From Streptomyces sp. Q6 (lineage in GTDB: Bacteria; Actinomycetota; Actinomycetes; Streptomycetales; Streptomycetaceae), in NCBI RefSeq assembly GCF_036967205.1, contig NZ_CP146022.1, positions 5,146,001-5,210,000 on the forward strand: 64,000 nucleotides of DNA. The letters are read 5' to 3'. The notes under the pieces are model-generated. The model worked only from the letters and a program-made list of their open reading frames with translations, ran no database searches and had not been told where the DNA came from. This document shows, in pieces, positions 1 through 8,635 of the stretch. Numbering within the stretch: the stretch's first letter is position 1; each line of letters opens with the position of its first letter. The position numbers were made by a program, and so were the translations under genes.

Positions 1-53
1 GACACCTCAAGCGGCTCGCCGCGGCGACGGCGGCGGCGCTCAAGGCGCTGTAG
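1..53 (+). CDS. Possible 3' end of an upstream gene (partial)
   Basis: A forward frame open from the left edge reads a short Ala/Leu/Lys-rich tail (HLKRLAAATAAALKAL) and stops at a TAG at 51-53. It looks like an amphipathic C-terminal helix, but only about 16 codons are visible. No family can be named, and it may be chance. Confidence 0.25.
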   Translation, partial: HLKRLAAATAAALKAL

Positions 54-94
54 GCGCTGGCGGCGCTGTCGGCGTCGTTTGTGGACATCCTTTT

Positions 95-191
95 GTTGGC
101 GTTGGCGTTGGCGTTGGCGTTGGCGTTGGCGTTGGCGTTGGCGTTGGCGTTGGCGGATGCGCACCGGTGTCGGCGGATGCGTACCGGTGTC
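95..191. repeat. Tandem hexamer (GTTGGC)x10 plus a duplicated 17-mer
   Basis: Ten perfect head-to-tail copies of GTTGGC occupy 95-154. They are followed by two near-identical copies of GGATGCGYACCGGTGTC at 155-171 and 175-191. The tract is intergenic, between the gene end at 53 and the sigma-factor gene end at 265. It is a simple-sequence tract expected to vary in copy number by slippage. No function is evident. Confidence 0.9.
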
Positions 192-264
192 TTTTCGGGG
201 GCGGTGGTGATGGGCCCGGTGTGGGCCAGGCCGCCGTCCGCCCCGTGACAGAAGCAGGGCGGGT

Positions 265-1184
265 CTAGGGCCGGGCCTCCTCGTCCGCCGTCACGATCTC
301 CAGTTTCGCTAGCGCCGTTTCCTCCGCGACGACGTCGATCCCGGTGATCGCGCCCTGCGTGTCGAACGTGAACGTGAGGACCAGGGCCAGGCGGCCTCCC
401 CGTGCCATGACCAGGCCGGGGACCCCGTCGATGAGGGCCACGCCGGTGAGGCGGGCGCGGGACACCGCCGCCATCGCGCTCTCGGCCACCGCCCGCGCCC
501 CGGCGAGACGCACCGGCTGCGGGGTCGGGATGACCGCCGCGTCCGCGCGCAGGACGACGTCGGGCGCCAGGAGCGAGAGCAGGGACTGGAAGTCGCCGCC
601 CCGGGTCGCCGCGAGGAACGCGTCCACCGCGCTGCGGCGCCGCGTCAGATCCGGGTCCGGCGCGGGCCGCGCCCCTTGACCCGGCGCCGGGCGCGGCTGG
701 CGAGCTGGCGCACGGAGGCCGTGGTGCGGTCGAGGAGCGGCGCGATCTGCTCGAACGGCACCGCGAACGTGTCGTGCAGGACGAACGCCACGCGCTCCGC
801 GGGGGAGAGCGTGTCCAGGACGACGAGGAGCGCCACGCCGACCTCGTCGGCGAGCAGCGCCTCCTCCTCGGGGTGGCCCTGCTCGTCCGGACCGAGCGCG
901 GGGTCGGCGGGGCGCTCGTCGAGCGGGTCCTCGCGGCGGGTGTCGCGCGAACGCAGCATGTTGAGACAGACCCGCGCGACGACCGTGGTCAGCCAGCCCG
1001 CGAGGTTCGCCACGTCCGACGTGTCGGCGCGGGCGGCCCGGATCCAGGCCTCCTGCACCGCGTCCTCCGCCTCGCTGAGCGAACCGAGGATCCGGTACGC
1101 CACCGAGCGCAGGCGCGGCCGCTGTTCCTCGAACCGCCGCGCCAGCTCGTCCTCGTTCGGCGCGCCAACAGCCCTGTCCGTCAC
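265..1184 (-). pseudogene. ECF sigma factor with C-terminal SnoaL-like domain (ECF41/SigJ type), frameshifted
   Basis: Two adjacent minus-strand frames together make one ECF sigma factor. The upstream part (645-1184) has region 2 (RSVAYRILGSLSEAEDAVQE) and region 4 (LSPAERVAFVLHDTF...VRQLASRARRRV). It stops shortly after region 4. In another frame, 265-645 continues with DPDLTRRRSAVDAFLAATR and a SnoaL/NTF2-like regulatory domain containing the ARGGRLALVLTF segment. In this family both parts belong to one protein of about 300 aa. Adding one base to the G or C run at 664-675 joins them into 306 aa. The start is taken as GTG at 1184 because GGGGG lies 7 nt upstream; a longer open reading into the repeat at 1211-1261 has no family support. 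Such sigma factors sense stress through the C-terminal domain and have no anti-sigma factor. The break is probably a sequencing error. Confidence 0.75.
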
Positions 1185-1210
1185 GTGCGTTCCCCCGATG
1201 CCCCGCGTGC

Positions 1211-1261
1211 GATCCATGCGATCAGCGTGATCCATGCGATCAGTGCGTTCAGTGCGTTCAG
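1211..1261. repeat. Short direct repeats in the leader of the sigma-factor gene
   Basis: GATCCATGCGATCAG occurs at 1211-1225 and 1229-1243, followed by TGCGTTCAG at 1244-1252 and 1253-1261. They sit between the NlpC/P60 gene end and the sigma-factor start, so they lie in its promoter or leader. They could be a minisatellite or a paired regulator site; nothing distinguishes the two. Confidence 0.7.
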
Positions 1262-1279
1262 GAGAGTAGATCACGCTGT

Positions 1280-2377
1280 TCAGGCCACGCGGGTGGCTCC
1301 CGCGAAGGGCATCTCGTCGATCGGCGCGATCCGTACGGGCGCACTCGGGTTGGGGGCGTGGATCATCTGGCCGTTGCCGATGTAGAGGCCGACATGGCTG
1401 ATCCCGGAGTAGAAGAACACCAGGTCGCCCGGCTGGAGTTGGGACTTGGGGACGCGCTGCCCCGCGTTGATCTGCGCGTACGTGGTGCGGGGGAGGGAGA
1501 CTCCCGCGGCCCGGTACGCGGCCTGGGTCAGGCCCGAGCAGTCGAAGGCGTTGGGCCCCGTGGCGCCCCAGACGTACGGGCTGCCGAGGGCGCCCCGCGC
1601 GTAGGAGATGGCCGCCGCCGCCCGGGAGTTGGTGGACGCGCCGGAGCCTGCGGCGAGGTCGTCACGGGAGGTGGCGCGAGAGGCGTGCTCGGCGTCTGCG
1701 GAACCGTCGGCGCCCCCCGAACCGCCCGAGCCGCCGGAGCCGCCGGAGATGAGCGTGCGGTCGGCCGGGTCCAGGCGGTCGAGGAGCCGCTTCGCCTCGC
1801 CCAGCTTCTTCGTGACCGTCTTCTTCTGGCGCTCCAACTCCCGCTGTTTGCCGCGCAGTTCGGAGAGCGTCCCGTCGGCCCGCTCCCGTACCTGGTCGAT
1901 CTCGCGCAGCGCCTTGCGGACCCGGGAGACCGTGGCGGCCTGCCGGGTACCGACCCGGTCGGCGAGCGCGGCCTCGTCCAGGTAGCGGTCGGGTGTGGAG
2001 GAGAGGAGGAGCTGGACGGCCGGGTCCACGCCGCCCGTGCGGTACTGGGCCGCCGCCACCGCACCCAGCTTCTGCCGCTGGGAGTTGAGGGCTTCGGTGC
2101 GCCGGGACGCCTCGTCCTGGAGGCTGTCGACCTTCTTCTGGGCCTTCTCGGCCTTCTCCTTCGCGCCGTTGTACTTCTCGGTGGCGACCTCCGCCTCCTG
2201 GTAGAGCTTGTCGACCTTCGCTTTCACCTCGGTCGGGGAGAGCCGTGGCTCCGCGTGCGCCGCGCCGCCGTCGAAGGCGGTGGCGGTCGCCGCGGAGGCG
2301 AGGGCGAGGGTGGCCGCTGTGCGGGCCGTACTGCCACTGAGCGAGCGCTGTCGGGGCTTGCGGTGCGCTGCCGGCAC
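1280..2377 (-). CDS. Secreted NlpC/P60 peptidoglycan endopeptidase (RipA-like)
   Basis: This 365-aa exported cell-wall hydrolase is predicted to cleave D-Glu-mDAP type bonds in peptidoglycan stem peptides. It has an N-terminal signal peptide with an Arg/Lys-rich n-region ending near AHAEP. A long coiled-coil region follows (about residues 50-200, Lys/Glu/Gln rich), then a Gly/Ser linker (GGSGGSGGSGG). A C-terminal NlpC/P60 domain carries the catalytic Cys in NAFDCSGLTQ, the His in ISHVGLYIG and a third polar residue in MIHAPNP. The GTG start has AAAGGAC upstream. It is a paralogue of the gene at 3177-4364, sharing the HRKP start, the coiled coil and the P60 domain, but lacks that gene's riboswitch and has its own strong leader hairpin. 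Confidence 0.93.
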   Translation of the reverse strand: MPAAHRKPRQRSLSGSTARTAATLALASAATATAFDGGAAHAEPRLSPTEVKAKVDKLYQEAEVATEKYNGAKEKAEKAQKKVDSLQDEASRRTEALNSQRQKLGAVAAAQYRTGGVDPAVQLLLSSTPDRYLDEAALADRVGTRQAATVSRVRKALREIDQVRERADGTLSELRGKQRELERQKKTVTKKLGEAKRLLDRLDPADRTLISGGSGGSGGSGGADGSADAEHASRATSRDDLAAGSGASTNSRAAAAISYARGALGSPYVWGATGPNAFDCSGLTQAAYRAAGVSLPRTTYAQINAGQRVPKSQLQPGDLVFFYSGISHVGLYIGNGQMIHAPNPSAPVRIAPIDEMPFAGATRVA

Positions 2378-2413
2378 GTGACGCCACGTCCTTTCGGAAC
2401 GTCCTGCTTACGC

Positions 2414-2456
2414 GTCCGGCGGCGGCCCGCACAGGGGGAGCGGGCCGCCGCCGGAC
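2414..2456 (-). other. Perfect hairpin in the 5' leader of the NlpC/P60 gene
   Basis: GTCCGGCGGCGGCCCGC (2414-2430) is perfectly repeated in inverse at 2440-2456, with a 9-nt loop. It ends 37 nt upstream of the GTG at 2377, so it should be in the mRNA leader. No U-run follows on the minus strand. It may be an mRNA-stabilising element or an attenuator; this is inferred from structure only. Confidence 0.6.
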
Positions 2457-2730
2457 CTTTCTCGGCGGTGGTGTCCGACTGCCGCCCCTGGCCCGGGCGG
2501 CGGTGGGGAGCCGGTCACCTGAGGAAGGACGCTAAACCTGGGCGTAACGGGTTGGCGGCGGATTGTTCGCAACTGGTCCGTTTGTTATGGGTGGTGTCAG
2601 AGAGTGACAGGCGCGTGCCCGCGGATGCTCGTGCGAGGCGCTTGAGAGGTGGGGGAGTGCGAGGGAGCGCGAGGAAGTGCGTGGGGGAGCGGTGGCGGGC
2701 GACGATCACCGCCCGGTTACGCTCCGCCTC

Positions 2731-3084
2731 ATGGACGTACTCATCCACATCTTCGTCGGCCTGCACATCATCGGCATCGCCTCCCTGCTCGGCGGCTTCC
2801 TCACGCAGATGTCCGCGATGGGGCAGGGCACGGCCCGCTTCAACAAGGCCATGCTGCACGGCGCCCTGACCATGCTGGTGACCGGCGTCGCCCTCGTCGG
2901 CCTCAATCAGGCCGACGACAACACCGTGAACAACATCAAGATCGGCGTGAAGCTGGCGATCCTGATCGTCATCCTCGGCATCGTGTACGTGAAGCGCGAC
3001 GAGGAGAAGGCGGAGAAGGGCCTGTTCGCGGCGGTCGGCGGTCTGACGATCGCCAACATCTTCATCGCCGTTCTCTGGACCTGA
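2731..3084 (+). CDS. Small four-TM integral membrane protein
   Basis: This is a 117-aa protein with four predicted membrane segments, roughly residues 2-25, 45-63, 75-92 and 98-116. The short cytoplasmic stretch VKRDEEKAEKG separates the last two. I chose the ATG at 2731, which gives MDVLIHIF; upstream in-frame codons add a polar non-conserved stretch. No Shine-Dalgarno is visible, so it may be leaderless. It is a conserved Streptomyces-type membrane protein of unknown function. It converges on the second NlpC/P60 gene with a shared terminator hairpin between them. Confidence 0.75.
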   Translation: MDVLIHIFVGLHIIGIASLLGGFLTQMSAMGQGTARFNKAMLHGALTMLVTGVALVGLNQADDNTVNNIKIGVKLAILIVILGIVYVKRDEEKAEKGLFAAVGGLTIANIFIAVLWT

Positions 3085-3120
3085 GGGGCCTGGGAGTCCT
3101 GAGGGGGCTCAGAGACCTGT

Positions 3121-3163
3121 GGGTCTCGTTCGGGGCGGTGCAGCACCGCCCCGAACGAGACCC
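3121..3163. terminator. Bidirectional intrinsic terminator hairpin
   Basis: GGGTCTCGTTCGGGGCGGTG at 3121-3140 pairs perfectly with 3144-3163 across a 3-nt loop (20-bp stem). It lies between two convergent genes ending at 3084 and 3177. There is no T-run, as is usual in Streptomyces. Confidence 0.85.
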
Positions 3164-3176
3164 GAGTCAGGCCGGG

Positions 3177-4364
3177 TCAGGCCGGCCGCACCACGCTGTG
3201 GATCGACGACGTGCCGTCGTAGTAGATGGACTCCTCGCGGACGTACGCGCCCGGCTTCGGCGCGTGGATCATCATGCCGTCGCCGAGGTAGAGGCCGACG
3301 TGGCTGATGTCGTCGTAGAAGAACACCAGGTCACCGGGTTGGATGTCGGACAGCGGCACCGTCGTGCCGAACTCGACCTGGTCCCACGTGGTGCGCGGCA
3401 GTGAGATGCCGGCCGCCTTCCACGCGGCCTGCGTGAGCCCCGAGCAGTCGTACGAGTCCGGGCCCGTCGCGCCCCACACGTACGGCTTGCCCTCCTGCGC
3501 CTTGGCGAACGCGAGCGCCTTCGCGGCCTTGGTGGCGTACGAGTCGGAGGCCGAGGAACCGGAGTCCGAGGAGCCCGTGTCGGACGACGAGCCCGCGGCC
3601 TCCTCCTGCTGGGCGGCCTCCTCGGCCGCCTCGCGCTTCGCCTCCTCATCCGCCTTCTGCTGGGCGGCGAGCTCCGCGGCCTTCTTGGCGGCCGCCTCCT
3701 GCTTGGCCTTCTCGATGGCCGCGAGACGCGCCTTCTCCTCGGCGGTCAGCTTGGAGAGCAGTTGGCGCGCGTCGGACAGCTTGGTCTGCACGTCCTGCTT
3801 GGTGGTCTTCAGCTCGGCCTGCGACGTGGTCAGGTCCTCGAGGCCGGCCTGCGCCTCGGTCCGCTTCTTCGCGGTGGTGCGCTGCTGGACCTGGTAGTCG
3901 TCGACGGCCTTCTTCTGCTCACCGGTGAGCCGGCTCATCAGCTGGCGCTGCGAGAAGTAGTCCTCGGGGTTGTCCGCGAGGAACATCGTCGCCGTGTCGC
4001 TGACGCCGCCCGTGCGGTACTGCTCGGCGGCGAACCGGCCCAGCTTCTGGCGTGCCGTGTTCATCTTCTCGGTGCGCTGCGCGATGTCGTCGAGGAGCTT
4101 GTCGACCTGCTTCTTCTTCCCCTCGGTCCGCTCCTTGGCCGCGTTGTACTTCTGTGTGGACACCTCGGCCTGCCGGTACAGGGTGTCGACCTTCTTCTGC
4201 ACCTCTTCGATGCTCGGCCGGTCGGGCTGCGTGGGGGCGGCCTGGGCCGTCTGCGACAGCAGGGCGACGGAGGTGAGCGCGGCGGTCGTGATGCCGACGG
4301 CGGGTGTCGTACGGAGGCCGCCGGAGATCCGGGACCGGCTGCGCGGCTTGCGGTGCGACGCCAA
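3177..4364 (-). CDS. Secreted NlpC/P60 peptidoglycan endopeptidase (RipA-like), c-di-AMP regulated
   Basis: This 395-aa exported peptidoglycan hydrolase has a signal peptide (MASHRKPRSRSR n-region, cleavage near AQAAP). A long coiled coil follows, roughly residues 50-260, with an Ala/Lys/Glu-rich stretch around 215-255 and a Ser/Asp/Gly linker. The C-terminal NlpC/P60 domain carries the catalytic Cys in DSYDCSGLTQ and the His in ISHVGLYLG. The start is TTG at 4364, with GAAGGAG 9 nt upstream. The leader holds a ydaO-type c-di-AMP riboswitch, so expression should respond to this second messenger, as for other Streptomyces wall lytic enzymes. It is a close paralogue of the gene at 1280-2377. 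Confidence 0.94.
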   Translation of the reverse strand: MASHRKPRSRSRISGGLRTTPAVGITTAALTSVALLSQTAQAAPTQPDRPSIEEVQKKVDTLYRQAEVSTQKYNAAKERTEGKKKQVDKLLDDIAQRTEKMNTARQKLGRFAAEQYRTGGVSDTATMFLADNPEDYFSQRQLMSRLTGEQKKAVDDYQVQQRTTAKKRTEAQAGLEDLTTSQAELKTTKQDVQTKLSDARQLLSKLTAEEKARLAAIEKAKQEAAAKKAAELAAQQKADEEAKREAAEEAAQQEEAAGSSSDTGSSDSGSSASDSYATKAAKALAFAKAQEGKPYVWGATGPDSYDCSGLTQAAWKAAGISLPRTTWDQVEFGTTVPLSDIQPGDLVFFYDDISHVGLYLGDGMMIHAPKPGAYVREESIYYDGTSSIHSVVRPA

Positions 4365-4385
4365 GGCAGGCGACTCCTTCCATGG

Positions 4386-4550
4386 TCCGCCTACCGGGTT
4401 AGCTGTCGGGTTCGGGCGGGTGACGCTCGTCGTGCGGAAGGCTGCCCTACGGTCAACTGCCCGGTGCTGCCGGGTCGTTGGTCCGATTCACCCCAAGGTC
4501 GGTGGGTCCCCGGTTCCCTGCCTCGCGGCGTACGGAACTCAGCGGGGGCT
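4386..4550 (-). promoter_or_regulatory. ydaO/yuaA c-di-AMP riboswitch
   Basis: Read on the minus strand, the leader of the NlpC/P60 gene contains the conserved 3' core CCGAACCCGACAGCTAACCC followed by GGTAGGCG. Further 5' are GGGGTGAATC and CCGTAGGGCAGCC. These are hallmarks of the ydaO family (Rfam RF00379), which binds cyclic di-AMP and in actinobacteria precedes resuscitation-promoting factors and NlpC/P60 genes. The 3' boundary (about 4386) is well defined by the conserved core; the 5' limit is approximate. Confidence 0.9.
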
Positions 4551-4823
4551 GTCCGGTCGCCGCGTTGTTCGCGGGCGGGGGGACGGACGGCCCGCGCAGC
4601 ACGGTAGCCAACTCGTGTTGCCGCTGTGAAGGTTGATGTTCGATATGCCCGATACATTTTCGTGACCTTGGATACTCCTGCGGCCCGAGCCTCTCCATGC
4701 CTGGCCGATCCGGAAGGATCTGCGACGAGTTGTCCGTAGATTGGCCGGAGTCTTCACGGAGTTACGGAGTCCGCCGACATGTCCGCACTAGGGTCCTGCT
4801 CCCGAAGGATGAGGGGGTAGCAG

Positions 4824-5930
4824 ATGTCGATCAGCAGTCAGGGACGCAGGGCCGTGGCCGCCACCGCCGGAGCCGCGGTCGCCGTGGGGGTCGGACTGAG
4901 CGCGGGACCGGCCGCCGCCGGCGACGCGCACGGCACCGGAAAGCCGGTGGTCGAAGTGATCGCGGCGAAGCTCGACAACCCGCGCCAGCTCTCCGTCGAC
5001 CACGGCCACGTCTACGTCGCCGAAGCCGGCCGGGGCGGCAAGAAGTGCCTGCCGGGCGGCGGCGGCCCCGAGGGCGACACCTGCCTCGGCACCTCGGCGG
5101 GCGTCACCAAGCTGTACCGGGACGGCGGGCGGTGGCGGCAGGCGACGTTCGTCGCCGGGCTGCCGTCGGCCGCCACCGCGGACGGCGGCTTCGCGACCGG
5201 CCTCGACGGTGTCTCCGTACGGGACGGGCGCGCGTCCGGCGTCATGACGTGGGCGCCGCCGAGCCAGGTCCCCAAAGGCAAACCGTGGAACACGCTCGGC
5301 AAACTCCTCGACCTGGACTGGGGGCACCACCGGGTCGCGGCCGACATCTCGGCCGTCGAACTGAAGTACAACCCGCACAAGGCGTCCGTCGACTCCAACC
5401 CGTACGCCGTGCTCGCGCTGCCCGACGGGCGCCGCGTCGTCGCGGACGCGGCGGGCAACGACCTCGTCGTGGTCTCGCCGGGCGGCAAGGCGAAGCCGTT
5501 CACCGTCTTCCCGAACCACAACGGCCACGAGGCCGTACCCACCTCGATCGCCCTCGGGCCCGACGGCAATCTCTACGTCGGCGACCTGAACGGCGAGGCC
5601 ACCAAACCCACCGCCCGCGTCTGGAAGGTCAGCCCGCGGGGCAGGATCCTCGGCTGGACGTCCGGCTTCGGCTCGATCACCGGCGTCGCCGTCACCGAGC
5701 GGGGCGATCTCTACGTCAGCCAGCTCTTCGCCGGGACCGTCACCAGGATCGACCACGCCACGAAGAAGCGGACCAGCGTGAAGGTGCCCTTCCCGGCCGG
5801 CGTCGCCGTCGACCCGTGGGACAAGAAGGTGTACGTCTCCGCATGGTCGGTCGCGGACCGTGACGGGACGGTCATGGAGGGCGGCAAGAAGTCGCCCGGC
5901 GGACAGGTCTGGCAGATCCTCGGCTTCTGA
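4824..5930 (+). CDS. Secreted ScyD/ScyE family protein (beta-propeller-like)
   Basis: This 368-aa exported protein has a signal peptide (cleavage near AAAGDA, about residue 33) followed by repeated blades of the type NPRQLSVDHGHVYVAEAG, ALGPDGNLYVGDLNG and VAVTERGDLYVSQLFAG. These are typical of NHL/SGL-type beta-propellers and of the ScyD/ScyE family first named from scytonemin clusters. A ScyD/E label does not imply scytonemin synthesis here; in Streptomyces the role is unknown. The ATG has GAGGGGG about 6 nt upstream. It is divergent from the riboswitch-controlled hydrolase, and no neighbour suggests a pathway. Confidence 0.85.
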   Translation: MSISSQGRRAVAATAGAAVAVGVGLSAGPAAAGDAHGTGKPVVEVIAAKLDNPRQLSVDHGHVYVAEAGRGGKKCLPGGGGPEGDTCLGTSAGVTKLYRDGGRWRQATFVAGLPSAATADGGFATGLDGVSVRDGRASGVMTWAPPSQVPKGKPWNTLGKLLDLDWGHHRVAADISAVELKYNPHKASVDSNPYAVLALPDGRRVVADAAGNDLVVVSPGGKAKPFTVFPNHNGHEAVPTSIALGPDGNLYVGDLNGEATKPTARVWKVSPRGRILGWTSGFGSITGVAVTERGDLYVSQLFAGTVTRIDHATKKRTSVKVPFPAGVAVDPWDKKVYVSAWSVADRDGTVMEGGKKSPGGQVWQILGF

Positions 5931-6034
5931 CCAGCCACTTCTCCGAATCCGGGGACGTGCGGACGGCCCGTCTTCGCGCGGTGTCGTGAAGGCGGCGGCG
6001 GGGTGTCAGTGGGGCGGCCTAGACTCGTAGAGCG

Positions 6035-8509
6035 ATGAGCAGCCTCTTTGACGACAACTTCCTGGCCAGCCTCCAGAGCGGTACGCAGGAGCCCCCGCCG
6101 CCGCCCGAGGACACCGACCCCGCGACGGCTCCCGAGCCGATCCCGGACGACCTGTTCGGCGGGAAGTTCGACGTGCCGCCGTCCAGGGACGGCCACTACC
6201 GCGACGGTGCGCCGCGCCCGGTGATCGACTCGGCCGCGCTCCTGGACGGGCTGAACGAGAACCAGAAGGCGGCCGTCGTGCACGGCGGCTCGCCCCTGCT
6301 CATCGTCGCGGGCGCCGGTTCCGGCAAGACCCGTGTCCTGACCCACCGCATCGCGTACCTGCTCGCCGAGCGCGGGGTCCACCCCGGCCAGATCCTCGCG
6401 ATCACGTTCACGAACAAGGCCGCGGGCGAGATGAAGGAGCGCGTCAGCCAGCTCGTCGGCCCGCGTGCCAACGCGATGTGGGTGTCCACTTTCCACAGCG
6501 CGTGCGTGCGCATCCTGCGCCGCGAGTCGAAGAAGCTCGGCTTCACGTCCTCCTTCTCGATCTACGACGCCGCCGACAGCAAGCGGCTCATGGCCCTGGT
6601 CTGCCGCGACCTGGATCTGGACCCGAAGAAGTTCCCGCCGAAGTCCTTCAGCTCCAAGATCTCGAACCTGAAGAACGAGCTGATCGACGAGGAGGACTTC
6701 GCCGCCACCGCCGCCGACGGCTTCGAGAAGACCCTCGCCCAGGCGTACGCGATGTACCAGTCGCGGCTCCGCGAGGCCAACGCCCTCGACTTCGACGACC
6801 TGATCATGACGACGGTGAACCTGCTGCGCGCGTTCCCCGACGTCGCCGAGCACTACCACCGCCGCTTCCGCCACGTCATGGTCGACGAGTACCAGGACAC
6901 GAACCACGCGCAGTACGCGCTGGTGCGGGAGCTGGTCGGCCCGACCGACGGCGAGGGCGCCGACCCGGCCGAGCTGTGCGTCGTGGGCGACGCCGACCAG
7001 TCGATCTACGCCTTCCGCGGCGCCACGATCCGCAACATCCTCCAGTTCGAGGAGGACTACACGGACGCGACGACGATCCTCCTGGAGCAGAACTACCGCT
7101 CCACGCAGACGATCCTCACCGCGGCCAACGCGGTCATCGAGCGCAACGAATCGCGCCGCCCCAAGAACCTGTGGACGAACGCGGGCGCGGGCGCCCAGAT
7201 CACCGGCTACGTCGCGGACACCGAGCACGACGAGGCGCAGTTCGTCGCCGAGGAGATTGACCGGCTCACCGACGCGGGCGACGCGAAGGCGGGCGACGTC
7301 GCCGTCTTCTACCGGACGAACGCACAGTCCCGCGTCTTCGAAGAGATCTTCATCCGCGTCGGCCTGCCCTACAAGGTCGTCGGCGGCGTCCGCTTCTACG
7401 AGCGCAAGGAGGTCCGGGACGTCCTCGCCTATCTGCGCGTGCTGTCGAACCCCGAGGACTCCGTCCCGCTCCGCCGGATCCTGAACGTGCCGAAGCGCGG
7501 CATCGGCGACCGCGCCGAAGCGATGATCGACGCCCTGTCGCAGCGCGAGAAGATCTCCTTCCCGCAGGCGCTGCGCCGCGTCGACGAGGCGTACGGCATG
7601 GCGGCCCGCTCCACGAACGCGGTGAAGCGGTTCAACACCCTCATGGAGGACCTCCGTACGATCGTCGAGTCGGGCGCGGGCCCGGCCACGGTCCTGGAAG
7701 CCGTCCTCGAACGGACGGGATACCTCGCCGAGTTGCAGGCCTCGACCGACCCCCAGGACGAGACCCGGATCGAGAACCTCCAGGAACTCGCCGCCGTGGC
7801 CCTGGAGTTCGAGCAGGAGTCCGGCGCGGCGGAGGAGAACCAGGACGTGGTGAGCGGCGGCACGCTCTCCGACTTCCTGGAGCGCGTCGCACTCGTGGCC
7901 GACTCCGACCAGATCCCGGACGAGGACGACGACGGCAGCGGCGTCATCACGCTGATGACCCTGCACACCGCGAAGGGCCTCGAATTCCCGGTCGTCTTCC
8001 TGACCGGCATGGAGGACGGCGTCTTCCCGCACATGCGCTCGCTGGGGCAGACCAAGGAACTGGAGGAGGAGCGGCGGCTCGCGTACGTCGGCATCACGCG
8101 TGCGCGCGAGCGGCTCTACCTGACGCGCTCCTCGATGCGCAGCGCCTGGGGCCAGCCCTCGTACAACCCGCCGTCCCGCTTCCTGGAGGAGATCCCGGAA
8201 GCGCACCTGGAGTGGAAGCGCAAGGGCGGTGCGGCCCCCGCGCCCTCGACCAAGAGCATCGGCGGCGGCATCGCCGCGTCCCTGTCGTCGTCCCGCTCCC
8301 GTACGACACCGGCGTTCGCCACGCGCCGCGCCAACGAGAAGCCGGTGGTGTCCCTCGCCGTCGGCGACCGCGTCACGCACGACCAGTTCGGCCTTGGCAC
8401 GGTCGTCGGCGTGGGCGGCTCCGGCGGGAACGCGGAGGCGACGATCGACTTCGGCGACCCCAAGCCGAAGCGGCTGCTGCTGCGGTACGCGCCGGTCGAG
8501 AAGCTGTAG
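6035..8509 (+). CDS. pcrA: ATP-dependent DNA helicase PcrA (UvrD/Rep family)
   Basis: This 824-aa superfamily 1A 3'-5' helicase acts in nucleotide excision repair, replication restart and removal of RecA filaments. The first ~75 residues are an acidic, proline-rich actinobacterial extension. The helicase core follows: motif I GAGSGKT (93-99), motif Ia TFTNKAAGEM, motif II VDEYQDTN, motif III VVGDADQSIYAFRGA, motif IV NYRSTQ, motif V LMTLHTAKGLEFPVVF and motif VI VGITRARERLYL. The C-terminal ~70 residues form a Tudor-like tail (VGDRVTHDQFGLGTVVGV) known to contact RNA polymerase in this family. The length fits PcrA/UvrD1. It stands alone on the plus strand. Confidence 0.97.
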   Translation: MSSLFDDNFLASLQSGTQEPPPPPEDTDPATAPEPIPDDLFGGKFDVPPSRDGHYRDGAPRPVIDSAALLDGLNENQKAAVVHGGSPLLIVAGAGSGKTRVLTHRIAYLLAERGVHPGQILAITFTNKAAGEMKERVSQLVGPRANAMWVSTFHSACVRILRRESKKLGFTSSFSIYDAADSKRLMALVCRDLDLDPKKFPPKSFSSKISNLKNELIDEEDFAATAADGFEKTLAQAYAMYQSRLREANALDFDDLIMTTVNLLRAFPDVAEHYHRRFRHVMVDEYQDTNHAQYALVRELVGPTDGEGADPAELCVVGDADQSIYAFRGATIRNILQFEEDYTDATTILLEQNYRSTQTILTAANAVIERNESRRPKNLWTNAGAGAQITGYVADTEHDEAQFVAEEIDRLTDAGDAKAGDVAVFYRTNAQSRVFEEIFIRVGLPYKVVGGVRFYERKEVRDVLAYLRVLSNPEDSVPLRRILNVPKRGIGDRAEAMIDALSQREKISFPQALRRVDEAYGMAARSTNAVKRFNTLMEDLRTIVESGAGPATVLEAVLERTGYLAELQASTDPQDETRIENLQELAAVALEFEQESGAAEENQDVVSGGTLSDFLERVALVADSDQIPDEDDDGSGVITLMTLHTAKGLEFPVVFLTGMEDGVFPHMRSLGQTKELEEERRLAYVGITRARERLYLTRSSMRSAWGQPSYNPPSRFLEEIPEAHLEWKRKGGAAPAPSTKSIGGGIAASLSSSRSRTTPAFATRRANEKPVVSLAVGDRVTHDQFGLGTVVGVGGSGGNAEATIDFGDPKPKRLLLRYAPVEKL

Positions 8510-8519
8510 CCGGCTCCGT

Positions 8520-8625
8520 GGGGCCAGGGCTCTACGGAGCCAGGGTCCTATGGGGCTGCGGCTCCATGGGGCTGCGGCTCTATGGGGCCTGCGGCTCTAT
8601 GGGGCCTGCGGCTCTGCGGGGTTAC
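8520..8625. repeat. Degenerate 17-19 bp minisatellite between pcrA and the M23 gene
   Basis: Several imperfect copies of GGCTCTATGGGGCCTGC-like units lie head to tail between the convergent pcrA and M23 peptidase genes. The two best copies are adjacent, around 8576-8612. The tract resembles expanded, decayed terminator sequence; no further function is seen. Confidence 0.75.
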
Positions 8626-8635
8626 GGGGGAGGGA

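Noticed and set aside
95-191. CRISPR array
   Set aside because: The units are 6 bp with no spacers; it is a simple tandem repeat.
1280-2377. Second ydaO riboswitch for the first NlpC/P60 gene
   Set aside because: Its leader lacks the CCGAACCCGACAGC and GGTAGGCG core and contains only a simple hairpin.
1358-2869. 503-codon plus-strand frame opposite the first NlpC/P60 gene
   Set aside because: It is an antisense shadow; the minus-strand P60 catalytic motifs are unambiguous.
5711-8380. An 889-codon minus-strand open frame
   Set aside because: It is an antisense shadow of pcrA, with compositional bias only.
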